The translations under genes and the position numbers were made by a program. The notes beneath the pieces were generated by a model. The model was not told the DNA's origin, did not search any database, and saw nothing but the letters and a program-made list of their open reading frames with translations. Positions 1-9,143 of a DNA stretch of 24,154 nucleotides are shown in pieces. Each line of letters opens with the position of its first letter. Within the stretch, counting starts at the first letter, position 1. This stretch comes from Chara braunii (lineage: Eukaryota > Streptophyta > Charophyceae > Charales > Characeae), in contig BFEA01000344.1 in the NCBI GenBank assembly GCA_003427395.1, positions 1,578,092 through 1,602,245 of the forward strand. The letters run 5' to 3'.

Positions 1-37
<37 letters not shown>
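1..37. repeat. Poly-A homopolymer at window edge
   Basis: Thirty-seven uninterrupted A residues open the window, so the true tract may be longer. It could be a retroposon tail or part of the R1 repeat that follows; nothing distinguishes these. Confidence 0.95.
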
Positions 38-43
<6 letters not shown>

Positions 44-780
44 CAAGCGTTCTATTCGACTGAAGACGGTAGAAACGGAGGCTTGTGATAGAAAAGACTG
101 TTTTGTCAGATTGACTGACTCAGCAGGCGGCAGAGCTCGCGACAGTCTGCAGAGTCCTCTATTCTAACCACTGTCCCTAACCCCCCCTAAACCCCAGATG
201 CGTGATGTGATTGTCCGCCTTTTCTTAACCTCAGTTGCAGGCTCGGGCTTTCCACCGCCCTCTAGGACACCTTTTAAGAAAATCAAAATAGACTGCCACG
301 GCCCTTCTCCCCAAACTAACCCACGTTAAGCATTGAAAATCGCCCTTGTCCCCAAACCAACCTATCTATAGCATCTGTAACCTTCCTTGCTCCCAAAGTA
401 ACCCATGTTGAGCATCCGAAACCGCCCTTAGGCTATTCCGCCAAACTAACTGACCTTCTCTACGATCTCACTGACGTGCAGTCCTCTGACCTAGGAGGTG
501 TATTCGTTGTTCTTTTTTTATTTAATAAATAAATTTTTGGACCATTTCTCGATTTAGGCGTGTAAAAAAAAAAAAAAAAAAAGGTTTTGTGCGTGTCATC
601 CTTGCGAAAGGGACGATCTTCATTCTTTGTATCGTTCCAATTTTAACGGATGTCCCGAAGGACTTTTGTTTTTTCCTTCGGAGGAGAGTTCCGAAGCAGG
701 AGGGGACCCTGAGTGATGGTCTGAAGCGTGCACCCGAGGGGGTTAGGGGTACTCTTCGTCAGGGGGGGCGTTAGCGGGGG
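38..780. repeat. Dispersed repeat R1, diverged copy
   Basis: Several blocks recur in the same order at 15370-15960. They include AACTGTTT/GACTGTTTTGTC followed by an ACAGTCTGCAGA block (about 150-165 here and near 15421-15433 there), an AAAATCAAAATAGACTG block (about 279 here, 15477 there), and CGTTCCAATTTTAACGGATG with CGAAGGACTT (634-665 here, 15841-15875 there). A third partial copy lies at 17393-17460 and 17613-17870. The copy is interrupted by an A19 tract at 564-582. No protein can be recognised in it, and its full ends are not defined. Confidence 0.6.
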
Positions 781-822
781 GTCGGGCTTGGTCACAGATG
801 CGAGGTGTGCCGTCGAGGACTG

Positions 823-844
823 TTTTTTTTTTTTTTTTTTTTTT
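823..844. repeat. Poly-T homopolymer
   Basis: Twenty-two T residues, one of about a dozen A/T homopolymers longer than 15 bases in the window. On the minus strand it reads as an A-tail, but no SINE body is recognisable beside it. Confidence 0.9.
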
Positions 845-1035
845 CAATCCCTTGTGTAAGCCCTCTATCCCTCCGGTAGTAAGAGAACCATCAGAATGGA
901 GGGCTTATCTGCCGGGCTGCTCCATCGATTGGTGGCCCTGAAGGACTACTAGCTCGTGTCTCATTGGTTTTGAACTGCTTGAAATCTGAAGAACCAAGTT
1001 CACTGAACGCTTCCAAGCGTGCTGTCCTGTCCACG

Positions 1036-1200
1036 GGCGAGGTTCCACTAGCAAAGACGATTGGATTGAAGTCGTGAATCTGGATGAGTTTGTGGGAAGG
1101 TGCGGGCAATCGAGATTGAATTGCTTTTCTTCATCTCTACATAAAACACGTCCGGATTCAGGAGCTTTATCCAATCCTCTAAGCTTGTGGGACCTCGCCG
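1036..1200. repeat. Long imperfect hairpin 1 (foldback)
   Basis: The left arm (1036-1092, starting GGCGAGGTTCCACTAGC) pairs with the right arm (about 1138-1200, ending GTGGGACCTCGCCG). Paired blocks include GGCGAGGT, GATTGGAT and GTGAATCTGGA against the reverse complement of TCCGGATTCAGGA. The loop is about 45 bases. The right arm, read in reverse complement, resembles hairpin 2 (GGNNAGGTCCCAC, then CTGAAYCYGGACRTGTTTT), so the two are one family. It could be a foldback MITE or a hairpin RNA precursor. Confidence 0.75.
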
Positions 1201-1307
1201 CATGGTGTCATCTCGCTTATTGAGGGCTACAGGCACATCCCGACCCTGCTGCCCTTCCCTCGGCGAGGCTGTTCAACGAGGACCAGAGGCCTGCAGGCGC
1301 GCCTCTT

Positions 1308-1480
1308 CCCGGGGCCAAGTCCCCCTAGCAGCGTTGAGCTACCTCAACGCCTGAATCGGGACGCTTTTGCGGAGATGTGCAGAAATGGTGTTGAGATTCC
1401 TGAACTGCACTTCTCCGCAAAACATGTCCAGGTTCAGGCTTTGAGGTAGCTCAACGCTGCTAGTGGGACTTGGCCCCCGG
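1308..1480. repeat. Long near-perfect hairpin 2 (foldback)
   Basis: The left arm 1308-1382 and right arm 1405-1480 are reverse complements with few mismatches. Blocks include CCGGGGCCAAGTCC, CTAGCAGCGTTGAGCTACCT, CTGAA and TTTTGCGGAGA. The loop is about 22 bases. Arms of about 74 bp with scattered mismatches would suit a MITE or a young plant-type microRNA precursor. No coding capacity. Confidence 0.85.
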
Positions 1481-1596
1481 GTGTCTTGTCCCTCGAGACT
1501 CAGCCGATGAAGTAGGCAGACCACCAGTTTCCGCAATAGGAAAGTTGGCAATCGGGATATCGACCCTTTCCTGATCTGTGGCTGTAAGGAAGGATG

Positions 1597-1735
1597 CAAT
1601 GGACCTCGCTCATCCACACAACACTACGCATGCATTCGGACGCTTGGGGGTGCACTCCGGCGAGTCCGAGTGTATCGGGTCCATCGAGCGTCCAAATGCA
1701 TGGAGAGTGTTGTGTAGTGGAGGGAGCGCCATTGT
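1597..1735. repeat. Long imperfect hairpin 3 (foldback)
   Basis: The left arm (1597-1645) and right arm (1686-1735) pair through CAATGG, ACACAACACT, CATGCATT and GGACGCT with scattered mismatches, around a loop of about 40 bases. It is the third hairpin in 700 bp. Its left arm shares only the short string GGACCTCGC with hairpin 1, so a common origin with the first two is not shown. Confidence 0.75.
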
Positions 1736-1739
1736 GGGC

Positions 1740-2520
1740 GCAAATCGTTTGTTTTGATTGATTGGGATTTCCATGAGGAGCAGTTTTTTTTCTTTCCAAA
1801 TTAGAAGAAAATCAAATTCGCAAGAAAAGAACTGTTTCGGTTGTTGAGATGATGTTAAGGTCCCTATTGTAATTAATGCGTTGTGGTGCTTTGTCTTTTT
1901 TTTGGGAGAAAGCAAGGAACGTCCATTTAAACCACATGAGGCTCGGCATTGTGCTGCTCATGGCCTTTTTTCTTTCCTTTTCTTGTTTTTTTAATACTTT
2001 TTTTAATGGATTGTGCTGCTTTTTCGTTTTTTTTTTTTTTAAAGCTATATTCTTCTCTCAATTTCAACTCACACTACCTACCTACCACTACAGCTGCTCG
2101 TGACTTCGTACATCAGGTAGGAAAATAGGAAAAAAAAGGGAACAAAATGGATAGTACGTGTACGATTTTTATTTTTATTTTTTCGGCTAGTACGTGTACG
2201 ACGAAATCAGCCTCTTATGTCCAAAGAGAAAATAAAAATAAAACAGAAAAGCCTGGTACACGTCTCAAGCAGCACTATTCACCAAATATGCAAAATGAGG
2301 ATGAATCTTCTGCGAGAACATGGATTGATACACCGCTATAGGTCGTCTTTTGGGTCTCTTGGTGAGTAGTGGAGCGAGGCGCAATGTCTAGACTCCGCAC
2401 ATGATGCCATTTATTTTTTTTTCCCTCTTTTTCTTAAAACTATGCTATATTCTTCTCTCAAATCTTTCGTCATCTTTCAAATTCTTTCAATTCACCTTCA
2501 CTACCTACCTACCACCTACC
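1740..2520. other. Gene-free, T-rich stretch with two spaced direct repeats
   Basis: No gene is recognised. Poly-T and T-rich runs dominate (about 1960-2040, 2400-2440). TAGTACGTGTACGA occurs at 2152 and 2188. A block with GCTATATTCTTCTCTCAA then CACTACCTACCTACCAC is present at about 2044-2095 and again at about 2444-2520, a direct repeat about 400 bp apart. Small open frames here are low-complexity (Phe-rich) and unconvincing. Confidence 0.6.
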
Positions 2521-2742
2521 ACTACTCCTAAGGCTTAGACAGGGGACCCCTGCAAAAAACATAGCTTTGTTGTCTCCCTCCAGCCATCAGAGGGGATGCA
2601 TGTTGGCCCCCTCCCCAACCATGGTGGTAAAGGATGGGGTGGGGCCCCCTTTGGGGGTCCGGCAAGACCAGTCATTTTGCCAGTAGCTGCGCCTCCCTTT
2701 TCATTGTCCCCACCCCCACCCGAATAACAGCAGTCCCATCTT

Positions 2743-2763
2743 TTTTTTTTTTTTTTTTTTTTT
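2743..2763. repeat. Poly-T homopolymer
   Basis: About 21 T residues in a GC-rich setting. On the minus strand the same bases would encode a lysine run inside a small open frame, which marks that frame as spurious. Confidence 0.85.
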
Positions 2764-2830
2764 AATGAATTTTTACTTTGTCCGCCCGTTGACCCCGTTT
2801 TACTGGATTCTTTTGTCTTTTCCCTGTGAC

Positions 2831-2990
2831 GGCGAGATGTGTCTAGGAGGCCATAGATAAAATGAATAGGCGGCCGGCAGCCTTCAAAAGGGGCCCGCAG
2901 CCCATAGATGTCATGGCGAGATGTGTCTAGGAGGCCGAGCGCCATAGATAAAATGAATAGGCGGCCGGCAGCCTTCAAAAGGGGCCCCCA
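2831..2990. repeat. Tandem duplication, unit about 84 bp
   Basis: The block GGCGAGATGTGTCTAGGAGG ... AATAGGCGGCCGGCAGCC ... AAAAGGGGCCC starts at 2831 and again at 2915 with very few differences (a small insertion in the second copy), so the duplication is recent. Confidence 0.85.
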
Positions 2991-3029
2991 ACCACGAGTA
3001 CTGGGCCCAGCTATGGATGCCGATCCTGA

Positions 3030-3200
3030 ATATGCCCTGCGTGCCGTTTTCTGCCGACCTGCCCGCCAGTGAAACAAAAAAGAATTGTTGTGGCTGGCGG
3101 CGTCAGCCTTTCAGGTCTGGTACCCCCGGCCTCCGAAACTTGCGGGGCGTTAACGCCAAACAGTAGGCCGACATATGGGCCAAGTACTGGTGCTTCGAGT
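3030..3200 (+). repeat. Family A repeat, degenerate copy
   Basis: It ends in AAGTACTGGTGCTTCGAG (about 3181-3199), a variant of the family A end GTACTGGTGGTTTGA. The body has GTGGCTGGCGGCGTCAGCC and GGTACCCCCGGCCTCCG, like the copy at 13643-13884. The left end is not clear. Confidence 0.45.
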
Positions 3201-3562
3201 GAGGGAGCCCTGAACTGGAGTTGTTTAAAAAACAGAAATAAATTGTACACAACAGTTCTGAAAACAGTCAGGGGTGTAGAATTGATGCTGCTGTTTCCAG
3301 CAGAGTGACTAGAAACAGTCAGGGAGCGGGGTGCAACTTGGTTTTTAAGGGGCTTAAAGGGGGTGCCTTAGTCTGATTCTGTTGTATTCCTTTCCATCTT
3401 CAATTCCGTTAGGAATTCTGATGTGACTCTCATCCAAAACTTGTTGGTACAGCTTTCTTTTGCCCAGGAATTTTCTGGATTTTTTTTCTGTTAGCCGGGA
3501 CCCTGCCTGGGGCTCATGCCTGGCCTGGCAACTGCAGTATGTTAGACCACCACTGCCACAAT

Positions 3563-3587
3563 GCCTTGGAAATGCAATTTCCAAGGC
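3563..3587. repeat. Perfect short palindrome with 3-base loop
   Basis: GCCTTGGAAAT-GCA-ATTTCCAAGGC: an 11 bp perfect stem around GCA. The CTTGGAAAT core also occurs in the terminal inverted repeats of the element at 7499-9205. It could be the centre of a compact MITE; ends were not found. Confidence 0.7.
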
Positions 3588-3589
3588 CC

Positions 3590-4105
3590 ACAGCCCGCTG
3601 CGGGTTGGGTTACGGTGGGTGGAGAAATATCAGAGAGAGAGCGTCCCCCGGGAAAAGGCTGTGGTGCCAGGCAAGTCCCACGCTGCACAGATTGGATTTC
3701 TTAGGGCCAGGCAGTCCAGGCAAAAATCGAAACGCAGTATTCGGAGAAAGAGGGTCGGAGCCAATTTTATTAGATTGTCCTGGGGGAAAGTTGGTGCAGT
3801 GCCCTATGACTGATTCATCAGACTTCCATGGTACTTGTCTGGATGAAAAGGGCTGTATTTATTGTGGAATTTGGATTCATTGGGTTCTCATGGATATGAA
3901 GGTGCGTCCAAAAGTTTGGACATAACAATTTTCTGGGCTGCCCGTTCTAAAACGAAGGTCATGAATGCCAGCCCTACAGGAAGTAGCCTTGGACCTGAAT
4001 GCTCCTCCTATACCCTGCTGACAACAGAGCAATAAATTTGGTTATCATGCCGCGAGCAGTTGGGCTTCTGACAACCAGGCCGCATACTGATGATTACAGT
4101 TGGTT
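3590..4105. other. Stretch without recognised gene
   Basis: Open frames of 117 and 128 codons overlap here in different phases on the plus strand, but neither shows a domain, a sensible composition or splice signals. No repeat with another part of the window was seen. Confidence 0.4.
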
Positions 4106-4109
4106 TTCT

Positions 4110-4318
4110 GTGTCTTACAAAATGATAGGTTGCGGGACCGAAGCTCATTGAACTGACCTGTCCACGGTTTTATGATAGACAGGCCCTTCTTTTTCAATCC
4201 CAAACTCGGGCCGAAGGGGTTTTACGTGTCTTACAAAATGATAGGTTGTGGGATCAAGTTCATCGAACTCGGCAGTCCTGGGTCTTATGATGGATAGGCC
4301 CTTCTTTTTCAATCCCAA
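4110..4318. repeat. Tandem duplication, period about 116 bp
   Basis: GTGTCTTACAAAATGATAGG at about 4110 recurs at 4226, followed in both copies by GGGA..AAG..CAT.GAACT, then TTATGAT.GA.AGGCCCTT and CTTTTTCAATCCCAAA. The copies differ at about one base in eight. Confidence 0.8.
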
Positions 4319-4749
4319 AGGAGGAGTTTATGCCCTGACGTTCGTGTATTGTCCATCAGATTTTGGCGCTTAACATTCTCCAAATGATCAGGATTTGTGG
4401 TCAGGATCTAGGTATGTTTTTTTTTATGTTTTTGTTTTTAATCTTCTGGTAGTGGCTGCGCTTTTGATGTAGGCAAGCGGGTCTGCTGTGGTTTGGACGT
4501 ATGGGCCTAACCCGCCCTGCGAAACCCCTTTCATCCAGAAGGGTACAAGTGGTATGAATCACAACGGTACCTTTTCACAAACCCCATGGTCGGCTGGAGT
4601 GACAATAGGATCATCATCATGCGGGTCTCCCTTTTTTCCCAAAGAGAAAAAGAAAAAAAGCAAGAAAACAAAATACATTAGGATCATCATCACACGGCTC
4701 TTGTTCCCTGTCTGTTCGGTCTGACAAGATTTCGAACTAGGTAGAGATG

Positions 4750-4978
4750 GTTTAAAACACCAGTTCAGGTGACCATTATTCTTTGACGAAACTACCGTCC
4801 AAAGCGCGTGAGCTGCCAACTGCCACTCTTCGTAGTTGCCTTCTGCTTTCACTACCGACCCAGGAGAGGCGCGAATCGAAAAGCGGTAAGATTATAACTT
4901 ACGCTTGGGTAGAGGGGGGCGTTCCAAGGCTCACACTTAAAAAAAAAAAGAACTGGTGGTTTGAACCGCCAGTTCACA
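4750..4978. repeat. Family A repeat: end at 4752 and head-to-head junction at 4950
   Basis: TTTAAAACACCAGTTC (4751-4766) is a left end. A poly-A (4938-4949) is followed by GAACTGGTGG-TTTGAA-CCGCCAGTTC (4950-4975), a near-perfect palindrome made of a right end and a left end sharing one TTTGAA spacer. Confidence 0.6.
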
Positions 4979-5112
4979 TGAGCCTAAGTTGACAAAGCTG
5001 CCTTTCGTGGCTTGAAAAGCCTGCAACCGCGCCTTTTTTTTCCTGCTCAAGCCCAGTGCTCTTCCTGCAGCATATACCGGTAAGAGCACTGCTTAGGTTT
5101 GTGTATACAGGT

Positions 5113-5205
5113 AGTTTATGGACAGGAAGATGGAAACTAGGATAATTTATGCAGAGGAGGATGGAAACAAGGATAGTTTATGGAGAGGAGGATGGAAACT
5201 AGGAT
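5113..5205. repeat. 31 bp tandem repeat, three copies
   Basis: AGTTTATGGACAGGAAGATG and variants start at 5113, 5144 and 5175. Each contains GGATGGAAACTAGGAT or a one-base variant. Confidence 0.9.
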
Positions 5206-5415
5206 CTCTTCCTTTTTTTTCAGGTAATACGTGTAAAACACTGCACGTTGCTAATGAGACCTTGACCCTGGTGTGCCATGCACACCAGATCCAAACTGTT
5301 TGAGTTGGGAAATGGAAAGCTGATCCAGAAGTGGGATTTTCGGCAAGGAAGGTTTCAGTACAGAAAGCGTAAGAGGGATTCAAAAGACACAGGTGTCTAA
5401 CAGGGCATACTCACG

Positions 5416-5622
5416 CTAGGTTCTTTTGCATAGATGTCTGTGTGACAGGCCATCATTGCCGCTAAATATCCTAGGTTCTTTTGCACACAGATGTTTGTGT
5501 GACAGGCCATCATTGCCGCTAAATATCCTAGGTTCTTTTGCACAGATGTCTGTGTGACAGGCCATCATTGCCGCTAAATATCCTAGGTTCTTTTGCACAG
5601 ATGTCTGTGTGACAGGCCATCA
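5416..5622. repeat. 55-57 bp tandem repeat, 3.7 copies
   Basis: CTAGGTTCTTTTGCA starts at 5416, 5471, 5528 and 5583. Each copy continues with AGATGTCTGTGTGACAGGCC and (except the last) ATTGCCGCTAAATATC. Copies are almost identical, indicating recent expansion. The array starts next to GGGCATACTCACGCTAGG, which resembles a family B terminus, and ends directly before a family A palindrome. Confidence 0.95.
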
Positions 5623-5631
5623 TGTGCAAAA

Positions 5632-5656
5632 GTAGTGGTGGTTAAACCACCACTAC
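5632..5656. repeat. Family A palindromic core
   Basis: GTAGTGGTGG-TTAAA-CCACCACTAC: two family A ends back to back with a five-base centre. It abuts the 55 bp array. Confidence 0.8.
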
Positions 5657-5871
5657 CTCCTATTGAAACGGTATTCACCTGCTAGCAGTAGCGAATGCAG
5701 ATCCCAGGGCTCGATCCCTAGACTTTGCCTTACCTGTGTACATTACCTGCATCGACCCCGAGAGTTGAACCTGTGACCTGTGTATTTGTAACAGTTGATA
5801 TACTGTCGTAGGTCCGTAGGTGGTAGGGGTTTGATCTGTAGACCTATTGGATAGAGGCCTTAGTGAGGCCT

Positions 5872-5972
5872 AGAGGTCGTAGCTGTAGGTGTCCTGAGTA
5901 GTCAAGGTCGTAGCTGCTACAGTCCTGAAAGGTCAAGATCGTAGCTGCTACAGTCTCGAAAGGCCAAGTCTG
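5872..5972. repeat. 33 bp tandem repeat, about three copies
   Basis: Variants of GGTCGTAGCTGCTACAGTCC ... GAAAGGTCAA occur at about 5872, 5905 and 5938, progressively diverged. Confidence 0.8.
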
Positions 5973-5979
5973 CAGCCTT

Positions 5980-6710
5980 CCAGAAGGTCCTAGTAGTGGC
6001 CTTTCGAAGTAGGGCTCACGTTTAGACAGAGGCAAGTGGGCAAGTGGTGAAGCCCAACTGCGGTACGTCGGCAGTGTGACTGCATTGAGTTGGCAGTGCA
6101 AACCAATGCAGTCCGCGGTACCGGTCCCAGTCAGTCACAGTCCAGTCAAGAAAGTTTCGAGTGGGACTGTGTGCACCAGGGGCATGGGAAAGGGGCAGAC
6201 CAACGAGCTACAGAAGTAAAAATCAAGAGGCAGCACCCATTCCTTCATTCATTCCTGCGTAAGCCATGCGGAAGCGCTGCCACAGCGACTTGTGTGAGGT
6301 GGTCTGCAGTGAGCCGGAAGACGAAGTGGGCGAGAAGGAGGGCTTAGCCTAGCGATAGGTGTAGTAGCGGCCATAGCCGCCATAGCTGATAGGAGAGTGT
6401 AGCGTGTGTGTGTGTGTGCGTGTGTGTACAGTGAGTTGCGTGTGGGATATCCAGGGTGATCCTAAGTTGAGTGTGTGTGAACAGTGGAGCTGGGTGCAGT
6501 GACGAACAGAGAGTTGTACAGGCGCTGTTGCGCCACAGCCATTTGAAGTGAGCTTGTATCCGAACTGCGTTCTGGGTTACCATATCTCTGAGTTCTGAGT
6601 GGTCGCTTGTCGCCAGTTTGCTGCGCTACCTGTTTACATGCATGTGAGTTGTGAAAGAGAGTGAGTCTGATTGCACTATCCTCCATTTTCTGAGGCGAAA
6701 AATACAAAAT
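5980..6710. other. Stretch without recognised gene, with a short GT microsatellite
   Basis: The (GT)n-rich run at about 6402-6427 is the only clear structure. Short open frames on both strands are unsupported. Confidence 0.5.
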
Positions 6711-6711
6711 A

Positions 6712-6800
6712 ACTGTGCGCCAAGCTTTGCCGAAGCTGCAGCACCATGTTTTTTTCCTTTTTGGTTTTGGCTGGCTGTGCCAGCCGTTGTGGTCCAGTAG
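6712..6800 (-). repeat. Family A repeat, partial copy in reverse orientation
   Basis: GGTTTTGGCTGGCTGTGCC and GTTGTGGTCC are the reverse complement of the family A body (GGACCACAA ... CCAGCCAAAA) seen at 7035-7075, 11800-11850 and 14390-14500. The CCAAGCTTTGCCGAAGC block also occurs at about 13926-13943. Confidence 0.55.
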
Positions 6801-6956
6801 TGCTGTTCACCCGAAGAGCTGGTAATCTTGGACTTCCGATTCTCGACGCTGCCTGGCAGAGTTAGTGGTGGCCGAATCGGTGTGCCACGGGGGTCCATAT
6901 GCATTTGCATCAGAGCCTTCCCAAAGGGGGCCTAAGACGCCCTGGGGTACTTGTGG

Positions 6957-7148
6957 TTTAAACAGCCAGTAGAAGGCCCCAGCCTTGCAAGTTTTCTTCA
7001 TCGCCTACTAAAATTTTGGAGGCTCAGGGTTACCGGACCACAATGGTCGGACGTGCCAGCCAAAGAAGAAAAAAAGCACGCCGCTGGCGGTTGGGCAACG
7101 CTTGACAGGCAGTGTGGTGCCACGAGGCCCGGGTGTACTGGTTGTTTA
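6957..7148 (+). repeat. Family A repeat, near-complete 192 bp copy
   Basis: Left end TTTAAACAGCCAGTAG (preceded by GGTACTTGTGG, itself like a right end), right end GTACTGGTTGTTTAA (7134-7148). The body contains CCGGACCACAATGG, GCCAGCCAAAGAAGAA and GCACGCCGCTGGCGG, matching 11797-11901. Purely repeat; no product. Confidence 0.65.
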
Positions 7149-8323
7149 ACACCTCCTGCAAAAATTTGCTCTATCCCATCGGCATATGGCCGACTCCAAC
7201 TGGAGGGTGGGTTGGGCTAACCCCTATGGGATGGAAGATGTTCAACATTTTGTTTTACTCTTGTGCAATAAGCTCCTCGGTTGAAGCACTCCTTCAATCA
7301 TGGAGTGTATGGACGGAGGAGGGCGTCGTCATTACTGCTGACAGAAGCCTTGTTTCTTGTTCAGAAAGGTGGCAGTCATTATTTTCACTGTTGCGGTGAC
7401 ATCTGTGATCGTATTGTTTACGATCCGATGGCTGGGAAGCACTGCTCTGTCATTTCTGGTCATGAGCTCTCTATTTATTTTTGTCTTTTGTGCCTTTGGG
7501 CCTTGTTAGACCCTTCTTGGAAAATCCTCAGTAATTAGGATGAAGTCCTTGGAAAATTTTTCAGTTTTCGGTGTCGTCGTTACACCGCGTCTTAATTCGA
7601 TGGGTCCCAAGGAAAACCCTTGGAGGTCTTCGACGGCCAGTTTCATATGCTTCGTCATCGTGCTGGGATGCCCGTGCGTTGTTGGGCGTGGTCCAGTGGC
7701 AGCGGCGGGGAGGCCTACCGGGCGGACGAAAAAAAAAGGGCGCCAACATCCAGGCTCAAATTTCACATTTCAAACCCTTCGTAGTGACACATCCGTGCAT
7801 GGGGCGTCCTGGCGGCTGGACCGGAGACTGGGAAGAAACGTCTGTGCGGAGGAGTGATGGTGGCCATGGCTTAAAAGGAGGGCATTGGAATGTTGGGCGG
7901 CGTAGCGTGTATGAGTAACGGCTCTCTACTGCGACCTCGCCTTCGTGTTCCGCATGCTCTTCGGGCCGTCACAGCTGAGTGCAAACGTGACGCTTCCGTG
8001 AAACGTGGAGAGTGCGAGCGCGGTCCCCATTGACGTGCAGAAGGTGCAGCGAGGGCGCCGGCAGGCGAACGAGTGGTGGGTGCTTGCGAGAGCTCCCGGG
8101 TGGTGCGAAGGCATTAACGACATTGGAGAGAAACACGGTGTTCGCAGCAGTATCAGTCATCGTAATGCGTTATTGCATTGAGAGAACGACAACTCGCCTG
8201 AGGATGAGATTGTTCATTCACAGGCAGAGGCAGCTGATGCAACAAATGATGGATGCACCCGATTGTGTGTCGTGATCGGAATCCATTGTGCAATTTTGCT
8301 GCGCCATGGCATAGGGTGTGATC

Positions 8324-8626
8324 TCACGGTCGACGCCGAGATGGTGGATGAGGAGAAGGATGGGATGGACATAGGAGGATCTCCAACAGCTTGATGAGGT
8401 GGCGGAGGGCTACTACAAGAAGAAGTTGTGGAGTGGAGTAGTCAATGGCGCGCACCGGCTGTCTGCTGGAGGTTTCTCGCCTGTCGATCGTCGTCTTCCT
8501 CACCGTTTGTCGTTCCCGTCTGCTGCCAGGACCCCGCACAACGCCGTATACGTGGAACAACACGACAAGGAGCAGGAGAAGAGTGGCCAGCAGCAGGAGG
8601 GGGAACCGCCGGAGGATGTCTTCCAT
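8324..8626 (-). CDS. Hypothetical small membrane-anchored protein inside the 1.7 kb element
   Basis: A 100-codon frame starts at ATG (reverse complement of 8624-8626) in a favourable context (A at -3, G at +4). Residues 1-31 are MEDILRR, then a long Leu/Val/Ala hydrophobic stretch (about residues 8-29). The rest is a basic, serine- and arginine-rich segment with a second hydrophobic patch (about residues 69-86). The first 40 codons strongly favour C or G at the third position, which is what raises it above background. A possible donor ACG|GTGAGG lies at codon 43. No family is recognised, and Leu-rich frames arise easily opposite GC-rich repeats, so a chance frame remains more likely than a gene. 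A 208-codon frame (8500-9126, minus) overlaps it in another phase. Confidence 0.18.
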   Translation of the reverse strand: MEDILRRFPLLLLATLLLLLVVLFHVYGVVRGPGSRRERQTVRKTTIDRRETSSRQPVRAIDYSTPQLLLVVALRHLIKLLEILLCPSHPSPHPPSRRRP

Positions 8627-8879
8627 GATTCACAGCACGTGAGGCTTGTACCAAAGAAAGCTTGCATCAATGCGCCGGGCAGTAGCCTACAAAACACGCT
8701 AGGCAGATGACTGCAGATGACTGCAATCAACCGAGAGCGCTTCAACATCGATTGTAGAAAAATCGAAAAATTTGACCGGTGGACACCACTGCGGGCGACA
8801 CACGCATTGAAAACCCTAGTTCGTGAACAGCCTTGCAGCTGAAGAACCACCCCCACGCATTTCCGCACCAACGGTAACC

Positions 8880-9143
8880 ATGGAAGGCCGTTGGGGGCCC
8901 GTTGGGTGCCGGAGGCCGGCGATGTCCGCCCAATGGACCACGGACGACCTGTGCACCAACATCGACTCCAAATTTTCATGTCTCCGCTCGCTCCAGAACA
9001 CTCTGACAATCGCGGCTCGTTTAACCCAAGGGACCTCGCGAGGACCCCTTGAATCCATGGACGCTTTGGCTGGGGATTCTGATGAACCCAAGGAAATCTC
9101 TTGGGAGCGTTTTCACTTTCATTCAATGAATTTGGTGAATTAG
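8880..9143 (+). CDS. Hypothetical 87-codon frame, plus strand, running into the right inverted repeat
   Basis: The ATG at 8880 has a strong context (AACCATGGA) and lies about 65 bp after an AAACCCTA telo-box-like string (about 8812-8819), a motif common in plant promoters and leaders. The frame reads MEGRWGPVGC... to ...HSMNLVN. It has balanced composition but no recognised domain, and its last third lies in the right terminal inverted repeat. It could be the first exon of a captured or element-encoded gene, or chance. Reported because no other source would mention it. Confidence 0.15.
   Translation: MEGRWGPVGCRRPAMSAQWTTDDLCTNIDSKFSCLRSLQNTLTIAARLTQGTSRGPLESMDALAGDSDEPKEISWERFHFHSMNLVN

Noticed and set aside
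5416-5622. CRISPR-like array
   Set aside because: The units are contiguous 55-57 bp tandem copies without unique spacers, in eukaryotic DNA.
8500-9126. 208-codon minus-strand frame, the longest in the window
   Set aside because: It is Trp/Cys/Arg/Ser-rich, has no domain, runs from the inverted repeat through the GC-rich interior, and overlaps frames of similar quality on both strands; length alone is not enough in GC-rich DNA.
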